A stretch of DNA of 64,000 bases from Symbiotaphrina buchneri (GCA_001599915.1 BCIG01000019.1:1-64000), one strand, 5' to 3'. Counted from the first letter of the stretch, positions 11,827 to 23,249 are shown. Numbers and translations are program-made. The notes: generated from the sequence alone by a model not told the origin.

Positions 11827-12940
11827 TTAGTCCAGCAATTCCGGCTCCACGGCGCCCTTTCTCGAGGTGATAAGGGTGTACGTCTCGGGCCGCCTATGCC
11901 TTGCAAAGTCAAAGTTCTACCAGCAAGTTAGCCACGCCGCAGCCATCCACGCCCGGAACCATCCACGAAACACATACCGAGATCTTCCCTGCCATACACT
12001 CCTCAAGATCAATCTCCGCAAAAACAACCTCATCATCCACTGTCTTCGCCTCCGCAATCGTCCGTCCCTGCGGATCCGTCACCATACTATTCCCAATCAT
12101 CGGAAACTCATCATCATCCTTCCCCGCGCGCGCCGCCGAGACGCTGAAGCAGCTATTCGTATAGCTGCCATGCTGCATACAAATCCGATGCTGGTGGACA
12201 TTCAGCTCCGCAGCCTCGTCGGGGGACAGCGTCATATTGGCGCCCATGCCCCACAGATGCGGCGCCCAGCTGGTGGCGTTGAAGCCGCACAGCACCAGCT
12301 CGACGCCCTGCAGCCCGTACACGCGCCACGCCTCGGCCCAGCGCCGGTCGTTGCAGATCAGCATTCCGAGCACAGGGTCGCCTTTTCCGGGCGGGACGTC
12401 GTCGCCGGGCATGACGCTGGACTTCTTGAGCGCGTCAGGGATTAGCCCCGGGACGCGGAAGGCTTCGAAGGAATCCCCCGGCGTAAAATACCGCTTCTCC
12501 AGCTGGTTGATAGCGTCGCGCTCCGGGAACGGCTCGACGGTGCCGGGGACGTGCACTTTGCGGAACTTGCTCAGCGTGCGGCCCAGGCGGCCGCTGTAGT
12601 AGATGCTGGTGTTGTGGTATGAGCCGGTGCTGGTCTTCTCGGCGTAGCCGACGGAGATGTCGACCCCGAGTTCGCGCACGCGCTTGAAGAGTGGCGCGAC
12701 GGTGATGTTGGACGTGATGTCGTCGCCGTGCTCGAACCAGGAGTCGAGCTCGGCTCGGTCCGTGTACAGGAACCGCGGGAAGAATGTCGTGAACGCCGTT
12801 TCGGGGTACACGATGATTTGTGCGCCTTTGGAGGCGGCTTCTTCGAGGAGTTTGATCATCCGCCCGACTGTCTCCTCGCGAGGAGACCAGCGATGTACAG
12901 CGCCGATTTGGGCGGCTGCGACTTTGAGTTTGCGGGCCAT
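11827..12940 (-). CDS. N-carbamoyl-amino-acid hydrolase (nitrilase superfamily)
   Basis: Carbon-nitrogen hydrolase of 350 residues in two exons (12940-11978 and 11916-11827) that releases CO2 and ammonia from N-carbamoyl amino acids. The Glu-Lys-Cys triad is visible: E47 in VYPETAFTTFFPR, K128 in KFRKVHVPG and C196 in LICNDRRWAEAWR. The surrounding sequence (LQGVELVLCGFN, QHRICMQHGSYTN) is that of bacterial D-carbamoylases rather than true nitrilases. The 61-bp terminal intron is needed: without it the protein stops early, with it the tail becomes FDFARHRRPETYTLITSRKG, the expected family C-terminus. There is a short insertion before the catalytic Cys. With the hydantoinase upstream it would complete a hydantoin-to-amino-acid route. 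Confidence 0.9.
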
Positions 12941-14268
12941 GGTTGTTTTCTTTTGTATGTCGTTATATCGAACAATCCTGTTGTTGTTGCAATAGAAAAC
13001 AAGACCAGAATGGTGCGAAAAGACGGAGTCCAGTGTTTATCAGTCGCCGCTGCCAACCTGGAACTTAACGTCTCTTGTTTCACGGCCTACCCCACGCCTA
13101 AGAACTATATCAACGATTGCCGTGGTTCGGCCGGCGCCAGAGTTGCCCGACCCTGAGCGGTCCGCCCGTCCCATATCGCCCAATCTATGCCAAGCGTGTT
13201 CAAGGAGCATGCTGGCCAATCGATGTTGACTTCTCGAGCAGGCCAGCGCTCCACAGCCGCCCGCAGTTCTTGTGCCTTCAACAAGACCTGATTAAAAATT
13301 TACCCTGTATATTTCATCTTCCATCTTTCCAGCGCCGAACGCTGTTGGCAGTAATTGCGATGCTCATTCGCGGATAACGTGTTTGTATAGAACAGCACGG
13401 ACATTGCTAACATGGCAGCTGGATCTTGATCTTGAATGGCGTCGTATACGATGTATTGACGGCAGATTTCCACTCTGTCCATATACGAGTACGCTTGGGA
13501 TAGGTGTTGCGGTTGCTTGCTATGGCTCTCAGCTCCAGTATCTCCAGATTGGGCACTGTATGCGGGGACTGGTCTCCTCCCTTATCTCTTATCTCTTATC
13601 GGCGTTTTGACATTGCAGTTTTCGGCATCATGCTACCAAGTAACTAGGCAGAGTGCCAGCCACTGACCAAGTTGTTCCTCTACTTTCAGAGACCGGGAGT
13701 CTTTTATCTTCGCACATGTATATCCTAAGCAGCGGAGTTACTACTATCCTACACTGGACGACTAAACTCTTTCTTATCAGCGTTTATTCCCCGGCGATCG
13801 CTCTGCGGGGAACCAAATCTGGGTCCCTTGACGTTCATTTCCTTATCTGATGAAATCGCGGTCCCTTCAGCTCATGCAGTCAGCTAACAACATTCAGCTG
13901 CTCCAAGGGTCCAAGCACGTCATGTCAATCTTTCTAGGCAGCCGCAAACATAGAGAGCACATTCCTGATGCAGAATAGTAGTTCCAGGCAGCCTTATCGT
14001 AAAGGGCATCGCGCTATCGAAGCAGAAAAACACCTTCCCAATGCAGAATAGTGGCGCAAGGCACACTCTTATTTGCAGCATTTGTCTCCTGCACGATGTC
14101 GTCTTTGCTGATCACCACGAGCAAACAACTCAGTAGAACATCAGCCTTGCCTTTCTTCTTAATTAATTTCATCAAACGCCGTCGGATTCCTGGTGAGCGT
14201 GACACGACACTGATTGTGAGCGCTGCTGGATCAGCTTGGAATGCGAGCTGTGTCTTCCGGAATCGAAG
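12941..14268. promoter_or_regulatory. Divergent promoter region (carbamoylase / ABCC transporter)
   Basis: The region is 1.3 kb between two divergent starts. I found no gene. A short motif, ATGCAGAATAGT, occurs twice about 70 bases apart near 13969 and 14041. It may be part of the transporter promoter or 5' UTR. Confidence 0.4.
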
Positions 14269-17200
14269 ATGCCGTTCTCCACTGCGGAGGAGGGCTTGCT
14301 CCAGCTTAACCAGGAGAGCTTTGATTTCAACATACAATTCGAGCAGCTATTCTTCTCGATTATCCCGTCGGTGTTGTTTATCTTAACTTCACTATGGCGA
14401 ACGATCGCCCAGTCACGGAAACCGACCGTGGTTAATGCTCCGGTGTTCCAACTTATCAAATTGGTACGCTTCTACAACAGCTGTATCCATCATCGACATG
14501 CTGATAAAACTTTTCTAGGGTGCCATCACAACGTATGTAGGACTTGAGCTGTCACTACTCATCTTGGTTGCCGTCGGCTCCTTCCATGTCACCAATGTCT
14601 TCATATCCTCTGCAGTTCTCAAGCTTGTAGCGGGCTTGTTCATGATAACATTAAGCCTTGTCGACCACAGCAAGAGCCCACGACCATCCGTGCTACTTAA
14701 CAGTTACTTGTTTCTGTCCCTCCTCCTGGACGCGACCCAAGCAAGGACACTATTTCTGTCATCAGGCGACAAACCCGAGCTCACCTACAGCAGCATCTTC
14801 AGCGCTGCCATCGCTTTGAAGGTTGGGATACTGCTCCTAGAAGCCAGGCGGAAATCGAGATGGGTCAAGTGGGATGAGAAAGAGCACAGCCCGGAAGAGA
14901 CCAGCGGGATCTTTTCTCTCGGTGTCTTCTTCTGGCTCAACAAGATGTTCGTGGATGGATACAAGAAAGTGTTGACGCTGAAAGATCTCTATCCGCTCGA
15001 TAGCTCTCTGGACGTCAACTTGCTTCACGAGGAGTTCTCTCGGAATATAGACTACTCCAAGCTCCGGGCCGACAGATTGGGTCTTGTCAAGGTTCTTGTG
15101 CGCACGCTCAAAGTCCCTCTTCTACTTCCCGTACTTCCGCGCCTGGCGCTTCTCGGGTTCACGTTCTGCCAGCCTTTCTTCATCGAAAAGTTGTTGGATC
15201 ACTTATCCAATTCCAAAGTCGGCACTGACATCGGATACGGCTTGATCGGTGCTAGCATATTGATTTACTCGGGGATCGCCATCTCCTCAGCTCTCTGCTG
15301 GTACTTCCACCACCGAATGCGCACTATGACACGGTCCATCCTCGTCAGCGAGATCTATCTCAAAGCCACAAAAGCGCGGATCGGGACTGGGGATGACAGC
15401 GCCGCGTTAACGCTAATGAGCACGGATATGGAGCGCATCGACATGGGGTTCAGGTCTTTGCACGAAATCTGGGCGAGCATCATTCAGGTCACTCTGGCTG
15501 GGTGGATGCTGTACAACCAGCTTGGCATCGTCTTCCTGGCATCTATTGGACTGGCTATCATCTGCTTCGTAGCCTTGGGGATCCTGATGAAATACACCGG
15601 GGGCTCGCAACAGACATGGATGGCCAGAGTGCAGAAGCGCGTGGGCCTGACAGCCACTGTCATTGCCAACATGAAGAACCTCAAAATCTCGGGCCTCACT
15701 ATCGCGCTCAGCGACTTCGTACAGAAACTACGCGTAGAAGAGCTGGCGGCGGGATCCCACTTCGGCAAGATATACATCATTGCGGCAATGCTGGGGTATA
15801 TCCCGCAGCTGATGAGCCCGCCGATAACGTTTGCGTTCGCGCAACGGACATTGGACTCTACGAGGATGTTCACGAGTCTTTCGTACCTTTTGCTCTTGAC
15901 CACCCCGCTCACGCAGATCTTTCAGTTTATCCCTAACCTCATCTCCGGGCTCGCATGTCTGGGCCGCATCCAGTCTTTCCTAGAGCGCGAGACTCGCAAC
16001 GATTTTCGCGAGGTTCTTACTGATATGCGACGGAATTCAAAGACCACACAAGCAGACACCGTCCGGTCGTTACATCCGGAGCTCGACCTAGCTCCTCCCG
16101 TTCTCGTTAAGAATGGAATGTTCGGCTGGGAGGTGAACAAATTCGTCTTGCAGAACATAAATACACATATCCCCAAGTCCTCACTCACCATCGTCGTCGG
16201 ACCAGTTGCCTCCGGGAAATCCACTCTCTGCAAGGCACTACTCGGAGAGATTCCCCTCAGTGAAGGCAGCGTCATCCTGAGCACCCGGTTCCCGCACGTC
16301 GGGTTCTGCGAGCAAACCGCATTCCTATCCAACGGCTCAATCAGGGACAACATCATCGGCTTCTCCGCGTTCGACAACGAGCGGTACTGCGAAATTATCG
16401 AAGCCACGGCGCTCAGCTTCGACCTCGACACGCTCCCCCAGGGCGACAGAACCAATATCGGATCCGACGGGATTACCTTATCCGGAGGTCAGAAACAACG
16501 CGTCTCTCTCGCGCGTGCGCTGTACTTACAGTCCGATTTGCTGGTGCTCGACGATGTCTTTAGTGGGCTTGACGCGGATACCGAGGAGCAGGTCTTCCGG
16601 AAAGTCTTCGGGCGGGATGGCCTGCTCAGGCGCCGACGCGCTACGGTCGTGTTGTGCACGCACAGTATCAGACATCTGCCTGCAGCGGATTACATCGTTG
16701 CACTGGGAGGCGGGACTATTGTTGAGCAAGGGACTTTCGACGAGCTGATGTGCCGCCAGGGATATGTTCAGCGGCTGGGACTTTCTGCTAGAGACCCTTC
16801 GCCCGAGAACTCGACGTCGGAGAGGGAGGTGCAAGAACCGAAGCCGGTGCGGCTTCAACCGACGATAGCCACTGCGTCATTCGTTCCGTCGGACGCCGAT
16901 GTTGCGCGGCAGGATGGCGATAAGACGGTGTATAAGCACTATTTCAAGAGCATGGGATTGGTCCTGACGGCGTGTACTTTCCTCTTCGGTGCGCTGTGGG
17001 GGTTCTTTACGAATTTCCCAACTATTTGTGAGTTACTTTTGTCCTTTTGATGGCAAAACGTCTTGGACCGGCTTGACCAGGCATTTGCAAACGGAGCCTA
17101 TCATGGACTCCAAACACCTGCTATAAGTATGTCCAACTAACTCTCTGTAGGGCTCAGGTACTGGGCCGACGACGTCGAATCGGACCACCACGCCCACGGT

Positions 17201-19168
17201 TACGGTTACTACGCGGGGATCTACGCTCTTCTTCAGATCTGCGGCATGATCTCGCTTTCACTCTTAGGTATATCGATCTGGGTCGTCGCTGTGAAAAAAG
17301 CAGGAGCAAACATCCACCGGGATGCCTTGCGGACGCTGATTCGAGCACCGCTACGCTTCTTCACGACGACCGATACTGGTGTCGTCACCAATCTGTTTTC
17401 GCAGGATCTCAATCTGACAGATACGGAGCTGCCGAATGCGCTTTTGAATACTTTGTTTTCTGTAAGTCTATTCTTTGTAGTCCAGGGTTGGAGTGGCTTT
17501 TGTCCCTGTCCTGGAAAGCCCTCGTGGGAAAAGGTCCAGTCTGACGCAGAAGGCATAGGGATTTCAAGCGATTGGCGGAGCGGCTGTTCTGCTCACTTCG
17601 TCTCCGTACATGGCCATAAGTTATCCGTTCCTGGGTGCACTGCTATATATCGTTCAGAGGTTCTATCTGCGGACCTCCAGACAGCTGAGGCTGTTAGGCC
17701 TTGAGGCAAAAAGTCCCTTATAGTAAGTCTGCTGTCACCTGCTGTCACGTACTAGGTGATTGTTGTGCTTTATACTGATTTGACATGTCAAGTACCCATT
17801 TCCTCGACACCCTCAAGGGCATTACGACTCTGAGAGCTTTTGGTGAGTCAATTGCGAAATCATGACAACATTTGAGAGCTCTCCAGCACATTATGACCTC
17901 TAGACATCGCGGTGCTCGTTTGTGTGTCCAATGGCTGCTACTGCTGCTAACACTGGAGATATACAGGCTTCATCTCAGACGACATCCAAAAGAACTCCCG
18001 CCTAGTCAACACCAGCCAACGGCCCGCATATCTCCTGCTCATGATCCAACAATGGCTGAACCTGGTCCTAGACCTCGTCGTCATGGTGATGGCGACAGTT
18101 CTGACGGCTCTTGCAGTTAAACTTCACTCCAATTCTGGGTTCACCGGTGCTTCTTTAGTCACGCTCATGAGCTTCGGAGAGAACCTCTCGGAAATTGTCA
18201 TACAATATACCCGGCTCGAGACTTCCATTGGAGCAATAGCGCGATTGAGAACGTTCAATGAGAGTGTCAAGCCGGAGGATAAGGATGGTGAGGATGTGGT
18301 TCCTCTGGAACAGTGGCCGCAAAGGGGGGTGATAGAGTTGAGGGGTGTGTCTGCGAGTTATGAGTAAGGAGAATGCCTTCACCATTTGTCAGATCACATA
18401 CACAAATCTAACGCACCAAGCAGTGGGGAAGACTCATCAAATTTAGCCATCCGGGACATTAATCTCACAATCCCGTCGGGCAAGAAAGTCGCCATCTGCG
18501 GGCGTACCGGCAGCGGCAAGTCCAGCCTGATCGCAATGATCCTCAAGCTCCTCGACCCCCTCTTGGCGAGCACCGACAACACCCTGATCGACAACATCCC
18601 GCTCTCCCGGATAGACCGACGCTCGCTGCGCCAACGTCTCATCGCCGTGCCCCAAGAAGCCGTGTTCCTACCGGACGGATCCAGTTTCCGAGCGAACCTC
18701 GATCCCCTCAACATCTCGACCACCCAGGAATGCCAGGCCGTCCTCGAAGCCGTCAGTCTATGGCCCTTCGTGCAAGAGCGTGGCGGGGTCGACGCCGGTA
18801 TGAGCACGGGGACTCTCAGCGCGGGCCAGCGGCAGCTGATGTCGCTTGGGCGGGCGCTGCTGCGGCGGCGTATCCGGGCGCGGAACCTGGGACTGACGTG
18901 CGGCGGGGCAGAGGGTGGGATATTGTTGCTGGATGAGGTGAGCTCGAGCGTGGACCAGGAGACGGAGCGGATCATGCAGGAGATTATCAGGACCGAGTTT
19001 AGGCAGTATACTGTTGTAGCGGTTAGTCATCGCCTGGATATGATCATGGACTTTGATACAGTCGCGGTTATGGATACGGGGAGGATTGTGGAGGTTGGGA
19101 ATCCTGGGATGTTGGTTGGAGAGGAGGGCAGTCGTTTTGGAGATTTGGTAAGGGCTGGAGTTAAATAG
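14269..19168 (+). CDS. ABCC-type (MRP-like) full-length ABC transporter
   Basis: Predicted 1456-residue multidrug-resistance-associated transporter with TMD0-TMD1-NBD1-TMD2-NBD2 order. Seven exons: 14269-14463, 14519-17027, 17151-17461, 17559-17722, 17793-17842, 17967-18363 and 18424-19168. NBD1 has Walker A GPVASGKST, signature LSGGQKQRVSLARAL and Walker B LLVLDDVFSGLD, with Asp in place of the catalytic Glu, as usual in this subfamily. NBD2 has GRTGSGKSS, LSAGQRQLMSLGRALL and GILLLDEVSSSVD with the Glu kept. The start at MPFSTAEE was chosen because homologues begin just before the NFDF-like segment (here FDFNIQFEQLFFSIIPS). It should export conjugates or xenobiotics at the plasma membrane or vacuole. 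The coding region looks intact. A relic of a paralogue's last exon lies at 21696-21857. Confidence 0.93.
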
Positions 19169-20211
19169 AAAGAAATATTTTTCGGGTAGGCAATACTGGG
19201 GGAATCGACCATACAAGCTGTCTCGACTAATCTGTTCGGTTGAATTAAGGATGGATAGGAGGCTTTCAGCATTTTCTTGACTAGGTACATTGAAAAGATA
19301 TGGCGCTAGCAACTCAGGTCTCAGTGCTGGGCAACAAAATCGTGATCATCATCCTGGTCCTCCTTCTTGCAGCACGTACATACTCTGGCCCCCCGAGCCA
19401 GGTCCTTGGTCCAACTTGGCGTGGTGTACGACGTTATGGAAGATTTATGCCTGTCAGAGTCTGGCGAGTTGCAGCCGTATGTGTCATATGGGCTACTCAA
19501 GCGCAACGCCACCTTCATACTTTCGACATTGGAAAAACTTGAATGAAAAATGCAGAGTAGCTGGAAGTGAAGAGTCCATTATGGCGTTGTCGGCCTCGCC
19601 GGGTTCGAGGGTCGCATATTGTAATTAGAAACTTTGTGGGATTAGGCTAATATTCCCGGCCTACAGCTACCGACGCTATATTCGGCAAAACGGCACCTCC
19701 AGGATCGATCGGGATCCGTTTATGACACATGAATCCCTACATAGAGGCTGAAACGCTCCACAAATTGCAGTTTTCAGCGCGCTATATCATATAAGCTTGT
19801 ATTCCTAGTTTGAACTATCTCTCGATGATGACGCAGCAGATGGCAGTGCTCGTATGCAGTGGAAAAACTCCTTCCAAATTCCAAAAGAATATACGTCGGC
19901 CAAGCTTATACTAGACCTTGATAGTTTGGTTGTAGGACTAGGTGAGCCGCGGAATAGTTATGCATCGCCACAGCATGACGCTTCCTCTCCGCTCGTTGCG
20001 TTCTATTCCTGTCCACTGTCCTTGGGCAGAACTGGATAAGTAACCCAACAATTAAGAGGATATAAGAGTCCGGACATCTGGAAGGTTGAACGCTAACTCA
20101 TCAAGCACACCCGTTTTTTTGAACTGAAACCTTTCACACCTGTACAATCCACTCCTTCAGTCTCTGCAACTTCTCATCGCATTACATTAGCCTGCAGCAG
20201 CTCGATCTACA
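19169..20211. other. Intergenic region without recognisable gene
   Basis: About 1 kb between the ABCC stop and the Asn/Ser-repeat protein. Short ORFs here show no family resemblance. A TATA-like GAGGATATAAGAG lies near 20056-20068, upstream of the next gene. Confidence 0.4.
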
Positions 20212-20321
20212 ATGCGTTCCACCAGACTTCTCTATGCTTTTTTGCTGCTTGCTCTCTGCAACAAAGTCATCGCCCAAGATAACAACAACAATAACAACAA
20301 CAACAATGACGACGATAACAA

Positions 20322-20354
<33 letters not shown>

Positions 20355-21118
20355 TAGCAACAGCAATAGCAACAGCAATAGCAACAGCAATAGCAACAGC
20401 AATAGCAACAGCAATAGCAACAGCAATAGCAACAGCAANNNNNNNNNNNNNNNNNNNNNNNNNNNNNNNNNNNNNNNNNNNNNNNNNNNNNNNNNNNNNN
20501 NNNNNNNNNNNNNNNNNNNNNNNNNNNNNNNNNNNNNNCAATAGCAACAGCAATAGCAACAGCAATAGCAACAGCAATAGCAACAGCAATAGCAACAGCA
20601 ATAGCAACAGCAATAGCAACAGCAATAGCAACAACAACAACAATGACAATGACAACGATAATAGCTCGACGAGTCTTACCAGCGCAATTGCTGCTACTAC
20701 AACCTCAACTACTGGGACAACATCTGTGACTCCGACTACAACTAGCAATACGAACAATAACAACAACAACAACAACAACAACAATAACAATAACAACAAT
20801 AATAACGACGATGACAACATCTCCTCAAGCACATCCGTCTCTACTATGCCCACCACTACCTTTTCAACCACGGTAACAACTCTGACCGTTAGCCAAACCG
20901 CGGCTACTACGTCCAATAGCAGCAACAACGACGACAGCGATGACGATGAGGATAATGATAACGACCAAGGTACAACAACTGCCGGCAATACAGTTACAAC
21001 AACGGCAGCCAGCACGTCAACTGCAGGCACCAATGGTGCGGGCTCTTTTGGTCCGAGTGGGAAAGTAGAGACGATTGTTTTTGGTTTGGGGGTTCTGTTT
21101 ACAGCGTGGTTGATTTAA
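20212..21118 (+). CDS. Asn/Ser-repeat GPI-anchored cell-wall protein (interrupted by assembly gap)
   Basis: Secreted low-complexity protein. Residues 1-22 (MRSTRLLYAFLLLALCNKVIA) form a signal peptide cleaved before QDNNN. Poly-Asn/Asp and then a long (Ser-Asn)n tract follow, encoded by the 12-base unit AGCAATAGCAAC. After the gap come Asn/Asp runs, Ser/Thr-rich segments suited to O-mannosylation, an acidic stretch and a hydrophobic tail (VETIVFGLGVLFTAWLI). A small-residue ω-site region (GAGSFGPSG) precedes the tail, the pattern of a GPI-anchor signal. The 100-N gap at 20439-20538 falls inside the repeat, and the frames on the two sides differ, which only says the placeholder length is arbitrary. 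No catalytic domain is visible; a wall or adhesion role is inference. Confidence 0.8.
20317..20637 (+). repeat. 12-bp coding minisatellite (AGCAATAGCAAC)n with assembly gap
   Basis: Near-perfect tandem array of a 12-base unit encoding Ser-Asn-Ser-Asn on both sides of the 100-N run. The array probably could not be assembled through, so its true copy number is unknown. In the other frames it reads as poly-Leu on the minus strand and Ala/Thr/Ile on the plus strand; these are shadows. Confidence 0.9.
20439..20538. other. Assembly gap (100 N)
   Basis: Exactly 100 N between identical minisatellite units. This is a placeholder of unknown real length. Confidence 0.98.
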
Positions 21119-21408
21119 AATAGAAGGCCTGGATTGGGGAAGAGGAAGGTAGATAAGTAGGAAGCGGTGACTTCGTCTGAGCACAGCCAGGGGAACTAGG
21201 AATATATGCTTCCGAAGTCCTCGCTATTCCATAACATTGCCAATATTGATGTATACGTAATGGCAGCATGTCTGTCAACAAGGCTGGCTACAGATTCCTT
21301 TGCTTTCCGCTCTTCTCATAGTGCAATAGCGAGAAGCGCAGGGATTCTGCATCCATTTGAAAGCGTCACGCACTTCAGCGCCCGTGAGAGGTGTGTCTGG
21401 TGTTCAAG

Positions 21409-21695
21409 TAAGCATTCTTAGGCATTCCTCTCTCCGTCACATTGCTGACAGTGCGTAAGCCAATAGCGATACATCCACCAAGAGCAATGCTTACCTTTGT
21501 TGACTTGTTCAGCCCCATCTATATCGACTTACAATATAGACAACTTCTCGTTCTACATCCGTCCATCAAAAGCGAGTCGTGTACGATGACGCACGTGGCT
21601 ATACATAATGTCTTTGCAGTATGCAGATGTAGGTCCAGTGAGTTTCGGAGACGGCGAAGAAAATGTCAGTGCTATATGGGCAAGGAGGTCTATAT
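21409..21695 (+). repeat. Diverged inverted copy of the promoter at 22921-23249
   Basis: Read on the plus strand, this segment aligns along its length with the reverse complement of 22921-23249. Shared blocks include AAGTAAGCATTCT, CTCTCCGTCACA, GCTGACAGTGC, TAAGCCAA, GTTCAGCC and ATGACGCA.GTGGCT, ending at TCTATATA. The partner copy is the upstream region and TATA box of the secreted-protein gene at 22037-22832, so this looks like a duplicated, decaying promoter. At about 21695 the similarity switches abruptly to an ABC transporter tail. Confidence 0.75.
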
Positions 21696-21857
21696 AATAC
21701 GGTGGTGGCGGTCAGACATCGGCCGGATAAGATTATGGATCTTGATAGGGTTGTGGTTATGGATACAGGGAGGATTGTGGAGGTGGGAAATCCGATGATG
21801 TTGGTTCAAGAGGAGGGAAGTCGGTTTGCAGAGCTGGTCAGGAGTGGGGCTAAGTAG
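21696..21857 (+). pseudogene. ABCC transporter C-terminal relic
   Basis: The 53 codons from NTVVAVRHRPDKIMDLD to RFAELVRSGAK plus stop match the last 50-odd residues of the complete ABCC protein ending at 19168 (TVVAVSHRLDMIMDFD to RFGDLVRAGVK) with only scattered changes, including the H-loop region. Nothing of the other 1400 residues is found near it. The frame is open from an ATG at 21663, giving a 64-residue ORF that begins in the copied promoter DNA. Best read as the remnant of a tandem ABCC paralogue removed by deletion or recombination. Confidence 0.8.
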
Positions 21858-22036
21858 GAGGAAATAGGCGCTCGATGGCAAAATGGGTAATGGTAGCAAA
21901 TGACGGTCAATGGGCGACGTTGCAGGACAGGCACTGCCACGATAAGCCGACCAGATCTGGACCATGCTGGATTTCTAGAATTTTATAAGAGGCCTGCCCT
22001 AACTAGTAATCCATTTTCTCCGGCAAAGAGGCTCCC

Positions 22037-22832
22037 TCAAACAGTGGGAGTAGGGGTCGCTTCAACCTTCTGAACACCAAGAGCCTTCCTCTTGACCTTA
22101 CCTCCTTGCTCCGGAAGGCACGAAGGGGCTGTGAACCACCAATTGATATGGATCGTTCCACCTTCACTCGTCCCACCCAATGCTGAAAACGCTGCAGGGC
22201 TGTGTTCACACCGTGAGTCGGAACCTATCCAGACATAGCACAACAGAATATGGTTATCCTTACTTGAAATCAAGCGACTCGGTCCCATAGCCTCCCTCAT
22301 CGGTATCGCACGAGGCGTTCGTATCCGTGACGGTCACGAATTGGAAGCAGTCACACTCTTCTGAGTAGACCTGCACCTGCTGGTTACAAAGCCCTGCAGC
22401 AGCCTTAGCATCGTGAAGCTCAACCAGACCTCACCAGTGGTAAAAATGATAAAATGACTACCACGTACCGCTATCATTGATGTTGCCATTCAGGCCCGGC
22501 ATATCAGTGCAGATAGCACAGGTGTACGGCGCATCAGAATCGCAGTCAAGCGTACCGCCGCAGGCCATTGGTACGCCATTGCCGCAGAGGTTCGAGTAGT
22601 TGGTCCCGATTTTGCCGTCTTTGAGGGTGCATACGTCGTCGTGCTTGATCCTGCGCGTGGGGTTGGCCCTGAGGGAGCGTGGATTGAGAGGGGGGATGTC
22701 TCCTTACAGATATGAAGGCGGCGACGCAGGGCTGGTAGCGGTGGCTCCTGGCCTTCCCAGCACTGGAGAGATAAACGAGAGGAGCGCCACAGGGCCGGCG
22801 AGGAAGAACGCAGAAGAGCGAGTTGGCTTCAT
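22037..22832 (-). CDS. Small secreted cysteine-rich protein
   Basis: A four-exon gene that no single open frame reveals: 22832-22708, 22668-22469, 22393-22264 and 22199-22037, coding for 205 residues. The signal peptide is MKPTRSSAFFLAGPVALLS followed by FISPVLG. The mature part has about eleven Cys, in segments such as DDVCTLKDG, SNLCGNG, MACGGTLDCDSDAPYTCAIC and YSEECDCFQF. The first intron would be 39 bp; using the next acceptor, 18 bases on, gives a more usual 57 bp intron and 199 residues, in the same frame. A TATA box (22925-22931) lies about 95 bases upstream of the ATG. No domain is recognised. It could be an effector-like or wall-associated secreted protein; function unknown. Confidence 0.75.
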
Positions 22833-22920
22833 TTTGACGTCTGGCATGCAGGTGTAGAGAGAAGCCTAGTAATTCTGATCACTTCTGTCCGTCGCAGCTG
22901 TTTCTCAGTGCTCCATGGAG

Positions 22921-23249
22921 CCTCTTATATAGACGTTCCTACCCAGTGGTAGAACGTTGACGTTGTTTCGCTGTCGCTGAAAGTCCGCTGGACCTGCATT
23001 AGCAGCAGGCACATCGCAAGGGTACTGTGGAGAGCCACATGCGTCATCTCACCGGCGGCCCGCTTTCGATGGCAACTAACGTTACACGGAAAATTGCCTA
23101 TACTGGCAGTCGATATCAATGCGGCTGAACAGCCTGCGGAGGGTGAGTCTTCCTGTTGGTGGATGCGTTGGTGTTGGCTTATGCACTGTCAGCCTGTCAG
23201 ACTGTGACGGAGAGGGGAGCACCGGAGCGGCGTTTTAGAATGCTTACTT
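22921..23249 (-). promoter_or_regulatory. Promoter of the secreted cysteine-rich protein (inverted-repeat partner)
   Basis: Immediately upstream of the minus-strand gene at 22832, with TATATAAG at its proximal end. It matches 21409-21695 in inverted orientation, so it was duplicated together with, or instead of, a gene. Confidence 0.55.

Noticed and set aside
20317-20637. Array of direct repeats resembling a CRISPR-like layout
   Set aside because: Units are contiguous 12-mers without spacers, in frame within a protein-coding gene.
20182-21033. Long minus-strand ORF made of poly-Leu and Ala/Val repeats
   Set aside because: It is the reverse reading of the Ser-Asn/poly-Asn coding repeat; the plus frame has a signal peptide and a GPI tail.
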